DNA of 58,354 bases from an uncultured Eubacteriales bacterium (GCA_900542395.1 UQNM01000004.1:1-58354), one strand, 5' to 3'; counted from the first letter of the stretch, positions 1-8,824 are shown. Numbers and translations: made by a program. Notes: a model not told the origin generated them from the sequence alone.

Positions 1-55
1 GAGCACCTGACTCTTAATCAGGGTGCCCAGGGTTCGAGCCCCTGAAGGTGCACCA
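1..55 (+). tRNA. tRNA-Lys (anticodon CTT), 5' end outside window
   Basis: The 3' part of a tRNA. The anticodon arm is at 6-22 (stem CCTGA/TCAGG, loop CTCTTAA, anticodon CTT at 13-15), which reads AAG lysine codons. The T arm has stem CAGGG/CCCTG and loop TTCGAGC. The acceptor 3' strand AAGGTGC is followed by discriminator A and an encoded CCA ending at 55. The D arm and 5' acceptor strand lie before the window. A terminator follows at once, so this is the last gene of its transcript. Confidence 0.95.
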
Positions 56-61
56 GTTTTG

Positions 62-91
62 AAACCGAAGTCGAAAGATTTCGGTTTTTTT
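62..91 (+). terminator. Terminator of the tRNA-Lys transcript
   Basis: Hairpin AAACCGAA (62-69) / TTCGGTTT (80-87) followed by a run of T, seven bases after the tRNA CCA end. Confidence 0.85.
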
Positions 92-163
92 CTATAGGAA
101 AGTGCATGAAATCGTCCGCGAGAGCAGGGCTTTTACGCCTTGCAGGCTTCGGCGGAGGTGAGG

Positions 164-181
164 GCGGGTTACCCGCTTTTT
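164..181 (+). terminator. Possible second, short terminator
   Basis: GCGGG-TTA-CCCGC (164-176) followed by TTTTT. The 92-196 stretch holds no convincing gene. This small hairpin may be a backup terminator behind the tRNA. Confidence 0.4.
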
Positions 182-196
182 ATGCCGGAATATAAC

Positions 197-242
197 AAAA
201 CAAGCGGAATCCGTTCAAACCGATGCGGATTCCGCTTGTTTT
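197..242. terminator. Long perfect hairpin, probably the terminator of tetR (minus strand)
   Basis: Perfect 17-bp inverted repeat AAAACAAGCGGAATCCG (197-213) / CGGATTCCGCTTGTTTT (226-242). It lies 55 bases beyond the minus-strand tetR stop. T-rich ends on both strands could make it work in both directions. Confidence 0.7.
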
Positions 243-296
243 GCGTTTTTATTGTTTGTTTCGCGCGCCTCTGGTTTTGCGCGCGTTCATGCCGCT

Positions 297-911
297 TCAT
301 TTCAGATTCGGAATACCGTTCATAATTCCCTGTCGAATCAGGGAGTCGGCTAAAACCGCCATACCCTCGGCAGATTCCGCGCAGTCCCGGTGAAGCCACG
401 TTCTGAGCAGGCCGACAAAGCCCAGTGCGCCGAACGCATAGCGGTATTCGAATTCCGTTTCATTATCCACATAGCCGTTGAGCCATTCCGTGCGCAGTTT
501 CTCCTGAATCACGTCGCTGAGCCGCTGCAAAAACTTGATATCGCCGTTGTCGCTCAGCAAAACCCGGCAGATTTCCTTATTTTCGGCCACAATGTGAAAT
601 ACGTCCGTCAGCATGGGGCGGATGTGAGCCAGAACCGGCTCGCCCCTGTGCGCGAGGATGACTTCGTTGAGCTGTTCGAAAAGGTCTTCCTCCAGACGTT
701 CGAGCAGATCGAATATATCCCGATAATAGAGATAAAAAGTTCCGCGATTGACATCAACCCGTTCGGCCAGCTCGCGCACGGTGATATCCTTCACCTGTTT
801 ATGCTGCATCAGTTCAATCAACCCCTGACTGAGCAGCTTTTTTGTGCGTCGAACCCGACGATCCTCTTTTTTCTCCGTTCCGTTTTCCGTTTTCATTTCT
901 TTCATGTTCAT
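297..911 (-). CDS. TetR/AcrR-family transcriptional repressor
   Basis: Likely local repressor of the divergent MMPL exporter operon. The 204-residue protein has a TetR N-terminal helix-turn-helix at about residues 43-62 (ITVRELAERVDVNRGTFYLYY), followed by a helical ligand/dimer domain with little family identity. The ATG at 911 is chosen because AGAGG lies five bases upstream. An in-frame ATG at 1070 would place 53 extra residues over the promoter. Its own promoter (1030-1058) shares bases with the exporter promoter and a palindrome, so autoregulation is likely. The ligand cannot be told from sequence. Confidence 0.88.
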   Translation of the reverse strand: MNMKEMKTENGTEKKEDRRVRRTKKLLSQGLIELMQHKQVKDITVRELAERVDVNRGTFYLYYRDIFDLLERLEEDLFEQLNEVILAHRGEPVLAHIRPMLTDVFHIVAENKEICRVLLSDNGDIKFLQRLSDVIQEKLRTEWLNGYVDNETEFEYRYAFGALGFVGLLRTWLHRDCAESAEGMAVLADSLIRQGIMNGIPNLK

Positions 912-1029
912 AAGCGCCTCTTTTTCAACACATTTTTGATTTGTGTTTATTTTTAGCCGTTTTTCCATTTTCTGTTCAATGAATAAACTGACCTTCAAAA
1001 ACTGTTTATTGATTTTCGCCATCAGTCCC

Positions 1030-1058
1030 ATTATACTATCACACGTTGATAAAGTCAA
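1030..1058 (-). promoter_or_regulatory. SigmaA promoter of tetR
   Basis: On the minus strand: -35 TTGACT (1058-1053), 17-base spacer, perfect -10 TATAAT (1035-1030). Confidence 0.8.
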
Positions 1059-1059
1059 C
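1045..1059. promoter_or_regulatory. Putative TetR operator GTTGA-N5-TCAAC
   Basis: Inverted repeat GTTGA (1045-1049) / TCAAC (1055-1059). It overlaps the -35 boxes of both divergent promoters, the usual place for a TetR dimer to block both. Assignment is from position and symmetry only. Confidence 0.55.
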
Positions 1060-1074
1060 ATAGTGTTCAATAAT
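1046..1074 (+). promoter_or_regulatory. SigmaA promoter of the MMPL operon
   Basis: -35 TTGATA (1046-1051), 17-base spacer, -10 AATAAT (1069-1074). This gives a short leader before the AGGAGG of the exporter gene. Confidence 0.7.
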
Positions 1075-1102
1075 CAAATACAGTTCAAAAGGAGGAACTC
1101 TT

Positions 1103-3169
1103 GTGAACCGATTTGCAAGGTGGGTGGTCAAGCACCGTGTCGTCGTCGTCATCATCTGTTTGGCGCTGATGATTCCGTCCATATTCGGCATGGCATCCAC
1201 TCGGGTCAAATACGACCTTTTGTATTATCTGCCGGAGGAGCTGGATACCATCAAGGGGCAGAACATCCTGATGGAGGACTTTGGCAAGGGCGCTTTTTCG
1301 CTCTGTATCACCGAGGGATTAAACGAAGTTGATCAAGCCGATCTGGAAGAATCCATTCGCGGGATCCCGCATGTCGATACGGTCGTCGGCTACGCTTCTG
1401 CGCTGAACGGCTCCATTCCCTCCGAAATTCTGCCGGACGATATCCGCGGACGCTTTGAAAACGGAAACGACCGCATTATCGCCGTCTTCTTCGACGATAC
1501 GTCCTCCGCAGAAGGAACGATGGAGGCCATCACCGAAATCCGCAGAGTGGCGGGGGAAAAGTGCTTCGTTTCAGGCCTGTCCGCCGTGGTTACGGATACC
1601 AAGGCGCTGGTGGAGGAGCAGGAAGGCATTTACGTCGCCATCGCCGTCGCGCTTTGCTGCGTCGTGCTGATGCTGACGATGGATTCGTTCCTGCTGCCGC
1701 TGATCTTCCTATGCTGCATCGGCGTTTCCATCCTCTGGAACATGGGCAGCAATTACCTGATGGGTGAAATTTCTTATATCACCAAGGCGGTTGCGGCGGT
1801 GCTTCAGTTGGCCGTAACGCTGGATTATTCCATCTTCCTTTGGCACAGCTATAAGGAACAGAAGACGCTTTGCAGCGACCGCGATGATGCGATGGCCGCC
1901 GCAATCGGGCAGACGTTCTCCTCGATTGTCGGCAGCAGCCTGACGACGGTTGCGGGCTTCGTCGCGATTTGCTTTATGAGCTTCACGCTCGGCCGCGATC
2001 TCGGCATCGTTATGAGCAAGGGCGTTATCCTCGGCGTGCTGGGCACGGTGACGCTGCTCCCGTGCGTCATCCGCATGATGGATAACCTGATTACAAAGAC
2101 CTCGCACAAGCCGCTCCTGCCCAGCGTGGCGAGCATCAGCCGTTTCATCGTCAAGCATTACAAGGCGCTTTGCGCGCTGACCGTCGTGCTGTGCATCCCG
2201 GCGTTCTACGGTTACAGCAACGTAAACGTATACTATGATATGAGCTCGTGCCTGCCGGAGGATCTCCTGTCCGTGAAGGCCAATGAAAAGCTCTCCGAAT
2301 CCTTCGACGTTTCCACCAACCATCTGGTTCTGATTGATGCCGACGTTTCTCAGAAGAATGTCATCGCCATGACCCGTGAGTTTAAGCAGGTGGACGGCGT
2401 GCAGGATGTGCTGTCGCTGGACAGCCTGCTGGGCAGCAACATTCCAGAGAGCATCCTTCCGGATGCAGGCATCAGCCTGCTCAAGAGCGATCGCTACCAG
2501 ATGATGCTGATTTCCTCGTCCTATGTCATCTCTTCCGACGCGGTCAACCAGCAGATCGACGAGCTGAACGCGATCCTCAAGAAATACGACGAGGGCGGCA
2601 TGCTGATCGGCGAAGCGCCCTGCACGAAGGATCTGATCAACTGCACCGACCGCGACTTCAAGGTGGTCAGCGTCATCTCCATCGCCGCGATTTTCGTCAT
2701 CATCGCGTTGGTGCTCAAATCGTTCTCTCTGCCGATTCTGCTCGTCGCCATGATCGAGCTTGCCATTGCGCTCAACCTGTGTATTCCGTACTTCACGGGA
2801 ACGACGCTTCCGTTTGTCGGCCCGATCCTGATTTCGACCATTCAGCTCGGCGCGACGGTGGATTACGCCATTCTGATGACCACGCGGTATAAGCAGGGCA
2901 GAATGGCGGGCAAGGAGAAAAAAGTGGCGGTGGGCGAGGCGGTCGCCGCGTCCGCGCAGTCCATTCTGGTCAGCGGCGTCAGCTTCTTTGCTTCGACGTT
3001 CGGCGTCGGCCTGTATTCCAACGTGGATATCATCTCTTCGATGTGCAGCCTAATTGCCCGCGGCGCGCTGTGCTCGGTGGCGGTCGTGCTGTTCCTGCTG
3101 CCTGCAATGCTGCTGCTTTGCGACGGCTTCATCGTCCGCACCACGGTTGGCATGAAGAAAAAAGCGTAA
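1103..3169 (+). CDS. MMPL/RND-superfamily membrane transporter
   Basis: Predicted exporter of the MMPL (hydrophobe/amphiphile efflux, RND) family, 688 residues. Layout is the family's two-fold repeat: an N-terminal membrane helix (about 11-30), a large extracytoplasmic loop, a helix bundle containing the LDYSIFLWHSY motif, then a second helix, loop and bundle with GATVDYAILMTTRYK. The paired D-Y motifs in the membrane bundles are the expected proton-relay positions. The GTG start follows an AGGAGG about eight bases upstream. The next gene encodes a secreted repeat protein, and the operon is probably controlled by the divergent TetR gene. Substrate is unknown; lipids or toxic amphiphiles are usual. 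Confidence 0.9.
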   Translation: MNRFARWVVKHRVVVVIICLALMIPSIFGMASTRVKYDLLYYLPEELDTIKGQNILMEDFGKGAFSLCITEGLNEVDQADLEESIRGIPHVDTVVGYASALNGSIPSEILPDDIRGRFENGNDRIIAVFFDDTSSAEGTMEAITEIRRVAGEKCFVSGLSAVVTDTKALVEEQEGIYVAIAVALCCVVLMLTMDSFLLPLIFLCCIGVSILWNMGSNYLMGEISYITKAVAAVLQLAVTLDYSIFLWHSYKEQKTLCSDRDDAMAAAIGQTFSSIVGSSLTTVAGFVAICFMSFTLGRDLGIVMSKGVILGVLGTVTLLPCVIRMMDNLITKTSHKPLLPSVASISRFIVKHYKALCALTVVLCIPAFYGYSNVNVYYDMSSCLPEDLLSVKANEKLSESFDVSTNHLVLIDADVSQKNVIAMTREFKQVDGVQDVLSLDSLLGSNIPESILPDAGISLLKSDRYQMMLISSSYVISSDAVNQQIDELNAILKKYDEGGMLIGEAPCTKDLINCTDRDFKVVSVISIAAIFVIIALVLKSFSLPILLVAMIELAIALNLCIPYFTGTTLPFVGPILISTIQLGATVDYAILMTTRYKQGRMAGKEKKVAVGEAVAASAQSILVSGVSFFASTFGVGLYSNVDIISSMCSLIARGALCSVAVVLFLLPAMLLLCDGFIVRTTVGMKKKA

Positions 3170-3204
3170 ATTTCGATCAGACAGAAAGAAAGGATGGAAA
3201 ACCT

Positions 3205-5031
3205 ATGAAAAAGCATGCGGTAGCGCTGCTGACAGCGCTTTGCGTGGCGGCTGGCTGCACGGCCAGCGCCGATACGGCCAAGCACGAGCGCGTTTATGTG
3301 GTTGTCAATCACGACGGTGAGGTGCAGACCCTGCTGGACAACGTTCACCTTGAAAATGGTGACGCGCTGGATGTGCTCTCGGATCGCACGATGCTGAAGG
3401 ATATTGAAAACGTCAGCGGCCATGAAACGTTCACCCTCGACGGTGAAACGCTGACCTGGCAGGCCGACGGCAGCAGCATCATCTATCAGGGCACGTCCGA
3501 TAAGCGCCCGGACGTTCTTCCTCACGTCAGCTTCACGCTGAACGGCGAAAGCGCCACGGCGGAAGAAATTAAAAACGGTCAGGGCGTTGTGACGATGGAC
3601 GTCAGCTTCACGATGGCGGAAAATGTTCCGTATCTTGCCCTGACTCTCATGCCCATCGACGACGCTACGCTGACCGACGTGAGCGTGGAGAACGGAAAAA
3701 TCGTGAGCGACGGCAGCCATAAGCTGCTGATTGGCTGGGCGGTTCCGGGCATGGACACCGACGCCGATCTGCCGACGCATTTCACCCTGACGGCTACGGC
3801 CGACCACGCCGACTTGAGCTGGATGATGACGCTGGCGACCAGCGATCCGATCGACTGGCTTTGCAGCGCGGCAGATGAAAGAATCGGCGATTTGAACGAC
3901 AACGTCAATGAGCTGAAGACGGGTCTGACCGCGCTGTGTGACGGCGAAGCGCTGCCAGAGGGCGAGGGAACGCTACACGATGGTCTTTCCGCGCTGTTCA
4001 CGCTGTATGATGGCGTTGCGGCGCTTAATGACGGTGCCAAATCCCTGAGCGACGGCGCCAAGAGCCTCGACGACGGCGCATCTGAATTGGAAACGGGTCT
4101 GACAACGCTTGTCGCCAACAACGACGCGCTGAATCAAGGCGCGGCACAGCTTTTCAGCGCCGTGCTCGCGACAGCCAATCAGCAGCTCGCGGCGGCCGGA
4201 CTGGATGCGGCCGGAATCACGCTGCCGGAACTGACGAGCGAAAACTACGCCGACGTTCTGGATGCGGCGCTGACTCAGCTCAACCCCGAAACGCTGCTTG
4301 AAACCGCCAAGGAAACGGCGCGCGCACAGGTGAAGGCCGAAGTGATGAAGCAGGAAAAGGCGGTTCGAGAGGCTGTTTCTCAGGCGGTCAAGGCGCAGGT
4401 GCTGGAAGGTGTGCTTGCGCAGAGCGGCCTGAGCATGACGGCAGAGGATTACGGCAAGGCGGTCGAAGCCGGTCAGGTGACGCACGAACAGGCACAGCAA
4501 ATCAGCGCGGCCGTCGAACAGATGATGAACAGCGACGACGTCAAGGCCAAGCTGGAAGCCGCCGTTGCCGAACAGATTGACGCGCTTGTGGAGCAGAATC
4601 TGGCGGACGAATCCGTTCAGAAGCAGCTTGAAGAGGCCATTGCGCCCGCGAAAGCCGGTTATGATGCGCTCAATTCCCTCAAAACGCAGTTGGATTCCGT
4701 CCATACGTTTGTAACCGGGCTGAGCAGCTACACGGATGGCGTCAGTCAGGCGGCGCAGGGAGCGACTACTCTGCACGCCGGCAGCACGCAGCTCTCCGAC
4801 GGCGCAGTGCAACTGAGCGATGGCACAGCCCAGCTTGCCGACGGTCTTGACGCGCTCAAGCAGACGTTGAATGCCGACGTTCTGCCGCTGCTCAACGGCG
4901 ACGTGCAGAAAGCGCTCGACGTGTTCGAAAACACCAAGAATCAGCTTGCCGCCGAAGTCAGCTTTGACCTGATCGACGACGGCATGGCGCACGATATGGT
5001 TTACATTATCCGCACGGATCTGAACAAATAA
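3205..5031 (+). CDS. Secreted (lipo)protein with DGA heptad repeats, YhgE/Pip-like partner of the MMPL exporter
   Basis: 608 residues, ATG chosen because the signal peptide begins there and AAAGGATGG lies upstream. N-terminus MKKHAVALLTALCVAAGC is a signal peptide with a plausible lipobox (AAGC). Two beta-rich regions (about 25-210) precede a long helical region with repeats of the type L-x-DGA-x-x-L-x-DGA (about residues 265-300 and again about 515-555), as in YhgE/Pip and similar proteins that accompany MMPL transporters. A charged coiled-coil segment lies between the repeat blocks. The gene sits 35 bases behind the exporter and is followed by a terminator. Inference: an extracytoplasmic accessory or spacer of the efflux system. 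Confidence 0.75.
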   Translation: MKKHAVALLTALCVAAGCTASADTAKHERVYVVVNHDGEVQTLLDNVHLENGDALDVLSDRTMLKDIENVSGHETFTLDGETLTWQADGSSIIYQGTSDKRPDVLPHVSFTLNGESATAEEIKNGQGVVTMDVSFTMAENVPYLALTLMPIDDATLTDVSVENGKIVSDGSHKLLIGWAVPGMDTDADLPTHFTLTATADHADLSWMMTLATSDPIDWLCSAADERIGDLNDNVNELKTGLTALCDGEALPEGEGTLHDGLSALFTLYDGVAALNDGAKSLSDGAKSLDDGASELETGLTTLVANNDALNQGAAQLFSAVLATANQQLAAAGLDAAGITLPELTSENYADVLDAALTQLNPETLLETAKETARAQVKAEVMKQEKAVREAVSQAVKAQVLEGVLAQSGLSMTAEDYGKAVEAGQVTHEQAQQISAAVEQMMNSDDVKAKLEAAVAEQIDALVEQNLADESVQKQLEEAIAPAKAGYDALNSLKTQLDSVHTFVTGLSSYTDGVSQAAQGATTLHAGSTQLSDGAVQLSDGTAQLADGLDALKQTLNADVLPLLNGDVQKALDVFENTKNQLAAEVSFDLIDDGMAHDMVYIIRTDLNK

Positions 5032-5042
5032 GGTCATTGGGC

Positions 5043-5080
5043 AAAATGCCGCTCGGTTTGAAACGCCGGGCGGCATTTTT
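5043..5080 (+). terminator. Terminator of the MMPL operon
   Basis: AAAATGCCGC (5043-5052) / GCGGCATTTT (5070-5079) with a T run, 12 bases after the stop. Confidence 0.85.
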
Positions 5081-5112
5081 GCTCTGAAAGCGCAAATTCG
5101 CCGGTTTTCGAA

Positions 5113-5141
5113 TTGACGAAACCGCCGTTTTTCGTTACAAT
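5113..5141 (+). promoter_or_regulatory. SigmaA promoter of the MATE gene
   Basis: -35 TTGACG (5113-5118), 17-base spacer, -10 TACAAT (5136-5141). Predicted transcription start is near 5148, giving a leader of about 120 bases. Confidence 0.75.
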
Positions 5142-5208
5142 GGAGACGGTATGTAAATTGAGTTTTGACGGATTTGGGGTTTTGAAACAAGTCAGGAGGC
5201 AACCGGCA

Positions 5209-5346
5209 GTGCCAGAAAAAAGGGGCATGGCCTTCATCGGTTTCCTTCGCGGAAAGGCGGTTTTATACACATGGCTGCAAAAGAAATTCGCCGCGCAAAG
5301 CTGCGCGAACGAATGTTTGGTGATCGGGCTTTTTACGCGGAGATGA
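5209..5346 (+). CDS. Candidate 45-residue leader peptide overlapping the MATE start
   Basis: GTG at 5209 is preceded at nine bases by the only AGGAGG in the leader (5194-5199). The frame runs to 5346 and so overlaps the first 76 bases of the MATE gene in another frame. Sequence begins MPEKRGMAFIGFLRGKAV and has no recognisable domain. The MATE ribosome site (AAAGGCGG, 5253-5260) is weaker and can pair with GCCTT at 5230-5234 inside this ORF, so translating the ORF could open it. Whether it is translated cannot be decided from sequence; it may be chance. Confidence 0.35.
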   Translation: MPEKRGMAFIGFLRGKAVLYTWLQKKFAAQSCANECLVIGLFTRR

Positions 5347-6710
5347 TCTCCGTCGTCGTGCCGATCATCATTCAGAACACGGTATCCAACGTCGTCAGCC
5401 TGCTGGATAACGTGATGGTCGGGCGCGTCGGTACGCTCCAAATGTCGGCGGTTGCGATTGTCAATCAGCTTCTCTTTGTGTTCAACCTGTGTATTTTCGG
5501 CGGTTTGGCCGGCGCTGGCATTTTTGCCACCCAATACGCCGGCGCGCACGATCACAAAGGTGTTCGCGACTGCTTCCGCGTAAAGTGGATGATCTCGCTA
5601 TCCATGCTGGCCTGCGCGCTGGCCGTATTCATCGCGCTCCCCAAGCAGCTCATCGGCATGTATCTGGCGGAGGAAACGGCGCAGGCAGATGCGGCCGCAA
5701 CGCTCGGTTTCGGCATGGATTACCTGACCGTGATGCTCTGGGGGCTGCTGCCCTTCGGCGTAACGCAGGTCTATGCCAGCACGCTGCGCGAGGTGGGCGA
5801 AACGCGGCTCCCGATGCTGGCCAGCGTGGCGGCGATTCTCGTCAACCTTGTGTTCAATTATTTCCTGATTTTCGGCAAATGCGGTTTCCCGGAGATGGGT
5901 GTAACCGGCGCGGCGATTGCGACGGTGCTTTCCCGCTATATCGAAACGGCGATTATCGTGGTCTATACGCATACCCGAAAGGAATATTTTCCCTTTATTC
6001 ACGGCGCATACCGCAGTCTGCGCGTTCCGAGTCCCCTGATGAGCGGCATTTTGCGCCGGGGCACGCCGCTGCTGGTCAACGAATTTTTGTGGTCATCAGG
6101 CATGGCGGTGCTGCTTCAGTGCTATTCCGTGCGCGGGCTTGACGTTGTGGCCGCCTGCAACATCGCCACGACGGTGAGCAACCTCTTTAAGGTCGTCTTC
6201 CTGTCGATGGGCAACGCCGTGGCCATCATGGTGGGGCAGGCGCTCGGCGCGAACGATATCGAGCGGGCAAAAAACTGCACATGGCGATTGATGATGGCTG
6301 CCGTCGGTTCAAACCTGTTTATGAGCATTCTGCTGATTCTCTTTGCGCCTTCCATCCCGCATATTTACAATACAGAGCCGCACGTTCGGCAGATTGCAAC
6401 GCAGCTTCTCTATGTCATCGCCATGATGATGCCCGCCTATTCGTTTTCGCATTGCTGCTACTTTACGCTCCGCTCCGGCGGCAAGACGATCATCACGTTT
6501 TTGTTTGACAGCGTATTTACCTGGTGCGTCAACGTGCCGACGGCGTGGCTTCTGGCCTATCGAACGGGCATGGGCATTGTGCCGCTGTATTTCTGCGTGC
6601 AGGCGCTGGAGCTGATCAAGGTCGTCATCGGCTTTGCGCTGGTCAAAAAAGGCGTGTGGATTCACAACATCGTTGCGCCGGTAGCGGAGAAGGAAGCGGC
6701 CGAAAAATAA
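5271..6710 (+). CDS. MATE-family multidrug/toxin efflux transporter
   Basis: 479 residues, the usual MATE length, with twelve predicted membrane segments in two similar halves. Typical features: N-terminal MFGDRAFYAEMISVVVPIII, then QNTVSNVVSLLDNVMVGRVG, and a mirrored motif near residue 310 (GNAVAIMVGQALGAND). Members are Na+- or H+-driven antiporters of cationic drugs or metabolites in the cytoplasmic membrane. The ATG follows a modest AAAGGCGG site 10 bases upstream. The gene stands alone with its own promoter and a terminator shared with recX. The leader is unusual (see the overlapping small ORF). Confidence 0.92.
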   Translation: MAAKEIRRAKLRERMFGDRAFYAEMISVVVPIIIQNTVSNVVSLLDNVMVGRVGTLQMSAVAIVNQLLFVFNLCIFGGLAGAGIFATQYAGAHDHKGVRDCFRVKWMISLSMLACALAVFIALPKQLIGMYLAEETAQADAAATLGFGMDYLTVMLWGLLPFGVTQVYASTLREVGETRLPMLASVAAILVNLVFNYFLIFGKCGFPEMGVTGAAIATVLSRYIETAIIVVYTHTRKEYFPFIHGAYRSLRVPSPLMSGILRRGTPLLVNEFLWSSGMAVLLQCYSVRGLDVVAACNIATTVSNLFKVVFLSMGNAVAIMVGQALGANDIERAKNCTWRLMMAAVGSNLFMSILLILFAPSIPHIYNTEPHVRQIATQLLYVIAMMMPAYSFSHCCYFTLRSGGKTIITFLFDSVFTWCVNVPTAWLLAYRTGMGIVPLYFCVQALELIKVVIGFALVKKGVWIHNIVAPVAEKEAAEK

Positions 6711-6723
6711 AACCGCACATATC

Positions 6724-6762
6724 AAAAAAGCAGGGGGCGACGTTCGGTCGTTTCCTGCTTTT
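6724..6762. terminator. Bidirectional terminator between MATE gene and recX
   Basis: AAAAGCAGG (6726-6734) / CCTGCTTTT (6754-6762) with an inner GCGAC/GTCGT stem. A and T runs on both sides suit the two convergent genes. Confidence 0.8.
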
Positions 6763-6764
6763 GC

Positions 6765-7388
6765 TTATTCCTGTTCGTCCTTCAACGCTTCCAGCGCCTG
6801 CCGCGCCTCCGCGTAGCCGTAGCCGCGCCGCGCAAGCGCGGCAAAAATTTTCTGCCTGTCTTTGGGGTCTGCGAGGTTCTTGCCGGAAGCGGCCTTTCTG
6901 GCCGCTTTGAGCGCGCCGGAAAGCATATCGTCGTGGTCGATGGCCGACAGGGCTTCGTCAATGGCCTCGCTGTCTACACCTTTCTGGCGAAGCTCCATGC
7001 GGATGCGGCGCGCGCCCATACCCTTTGTCGTGCGCGAGGCCGCCCACTGCTCGGCGAAATCCGTATCGTTGATATACCCGGCCTCGTCAAGGCGCGCCAT
7101 CACGCGGGCAATCGTCCGCTCCGGATAGGCGTTCTTGCGCAGGGCGTCCGCGATTTCCTGCTGGGTTCTTGAACGCATGGCCAGCAGCGCGACGGCTTTT
7201 TCCATCGCAAACGGATAGGACCGCTCCAGCAGAAACGAATCGAACGCCTCGCGGTCAAACGGCGTTCCGCCGCGATAGGGGCGCTCCTTGAGCATGGCAC
7301 GCGGCATCACAAGGGTTTCGCCGGTGGAAAGAACCAAAGTGGCGCGCCCGTGGCTGCGCTGAACGCTGATGAGCTTGGTTTCCATCAT
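6765..7388 (-). CDS. recX: Regulatory protein RecX
   Basis: 207 residues. RecX modulates RecA filament activity. The protein has the three-helix tandem RecX repeats: AVALLAMRSRTQQEIADALR, then a segment around YINDTDFAEQWAASRTTKGMGARRIRMELRQKGV, and a C-terminal repeat ending GYGYAEARQALEAL. The sequence D-x-x-FAEQWAxSR is a family hallmark. Its start overlaps the last base of pncB on the same strand, so it is the last gene of lgt-pncB-recX. Confidence 0.9.
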   Translation of the reverse strand: MMETKLISVQRSHGRATLVLSTGETLVMPRAMLKERPYRGGTPFDREAFDSFLLERSYPFAMEKAVALLAMRSRTQQEIADALRKNAYPERTIARVMARLDEAGYINDTDFAEQWAASRTTKGMGARRIRMELRQKGVDSEAIDEALSAIDHDDMLSGALKAARKAASGKNLADPKDRQKIFAALARRGYGYAEARQALEALKDEQE

Positions 7389-8824
7389 CAGGCCTTGCTG
7401 CGCCGCTCTTCGAGCATGCCGCGCTTGAGCTCATAAAGGGGCTTGGACAGATCGACCTTGTAGCGGTGCGGGCTGTGCAGACGCTTGTATTCATCCCAGA
7501 AGGTTTCCATTTCGCGCTTGGCATATTCGGAAATTTCGGAGAGCGTCGGCAGCGTATAAACCAGCTCGCCGTTTTCAAAGATCGGCGCAAGCAGCGGGCG
7601 AACCTCGTAATCGCAGAGTGTCATCTTTTTCCACGTGTTTTCGGGATCGAAGATTTCAAGCGGTTCGCCGGAGGAATAATCCTCGTCCTCCAGTGCAATC
7701 AGATCCGCCAACGCTTTTCCGCTGAGCCTGTCGTAGAAGCGATAGAGGCGCTTAACGCCCGGATTGGTGATCTTCGCCGGATTTTCGGAAATCTTGATGC
7801 GCGGCTCAAATCTGCCGTTCACCTCCTCGGCAGAGAGCTTGTACACGCCGCCCAGCGCAGGGTTATCCATGCTGGTAATCATACGCGTGCCCACGCCCCA
7901 GACGTTGATCGCCGCGCCCTGCGCCTTCAAATCCCAGATGACCTCTTCATCCAAGTCGCCGGAGGCAAAGATTTTTGCGTTCGGGAAACCAGCCTCGTCG
8001 AGCATCTTGCGCGCCTGTCGGCTCAGGAAGGCGAGATCGCCGCTATCCAGACGGATGCCCATCGGTTCATAGCCCTTGGCGCGCAGTTCGCCGAACACGG
8101 TGATAGCGTTCGGAACGCCGCTGGCCAGCGTGTCATAGGTATCCACCAGCAGCAGGCAATTTTTCGGAAAAACCTCGGCGTATGCGCGGAAGGCGCTCAG
8201 CTCGTCCGGGAAGGACATGACCCAGCTATGCGCGTGCGTGCCGCCGATGGGCACACCGAAGAGCTGACCGGTGAGCACATTGCTCGTCGCCTGACAACCG
8301 CCGATCATCGCCGCTCGCGCACCGTAAATGCCCGCATCCGGCCCCTGTGCGCGGCGCAGACCGAATTCCAGCACGCCGTCGCCGCGCGCCGCCTGCACCA
8401 CACGGGAGGCCTTGGTGGCAATCAGCGTCTGATGGTTGATGATGTTGAGCAGCGCGGTTTCAAGAAGCTGCGCTTCCATGATCGGCGCAATGACGCGGAC
8501 AATCGGTTCGCCGGGGAAGATGACCGTTCCCTCCGGAACAGCCAGAATTTCGCCGGTAAACCGCAGGGTGGACAGGCGGGTGAGAAACGCCTCGTCAAAG
8601 ATATTCAGGCTGCGCAGATAGGCGATATCGTCCTTGGAAAAATGGAGATTCTTGACGTATTCAACGGCCTGCTCAAGGCCGGCCGCCACGGCATAGGCCG
8701 TCATGTCGCCCTGCTTGCGATAGAAGATATCAAAGCAGGCGCGGTTATTTTCCATGCCGAACCGCAGATAGCCGTTCATCATCGTCAGCTCATACAGGTC
8801 GGTCATCATTGTCAAGTTGCGCAT
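7388..8824 (-). CDS. pncB: Nicotinate phosphoribosyltransferase
   Basis: 478 residues. Joins nicotinate to PRPP to give nicotinate mononucleotide in the NAD salvage (Preiss-Handler) pathway. The N-terminus MRNLTMMTDLYELTMMNGY is the family signature (TDLYxLTM). Other expected segments are EFGLRRAQGPDAG, GGCQATSNV, GTHAHSWVMSFPDE with the active-site His region, and LLVDTYDT with RLDSGDL for phosphate binding. Its ATG directly follows the lgt stop (TAAATG), so the genes are translationally coupled. Confidence 0.95.
   Translation of the reverse strand: MRNLTMMTDLYELTMMNGYLRFGMENNRACFDIFYRKQGDMTAYAVAAGLEQAVEYVKNLHFSKDDIAYLRSLNIFDEAFLTRLSTLRFTGEILAVPEGTVIFPGEPIVRVIAPIMEAQLLETALLNIINHQTLIATKASRVVQAARGDGVLEFGLRRAQGPDAGIYGARAAMIGGCQATSNVLTGQLFGVPIGGTHAHSWVMSFPDELSAFRAYAEVFPKNCLLLVDTYDTLASGVPNAITVFGELRAKGYEPMGIRLDSGDLAFLSRQARKMLDEAGFPNAKIFASGDLDEEVIWDLKAQGAAINVWGVGTRMITSMDNPALGGVYKLSAEEVNGRFEPRIKISENPAKITNPGVKRLYRFYDRLSGKALADLIALEDEDYSSGEPLEIFDPENTWKKMTLCDYEVRPLLAPIFENGELVYTLPTLSEISEYAKREMETFWDEYKRLHSPHRYKVDLSKPLYELKRGMLEERRSKA

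Noticed and set aside
4021..4860. Tandem DNA repeats in the MMPL partner gene
   Set aside because: The DGA-type repetition is at protein level (helical heptads); the DNA copies differ and are not a recent duplication.
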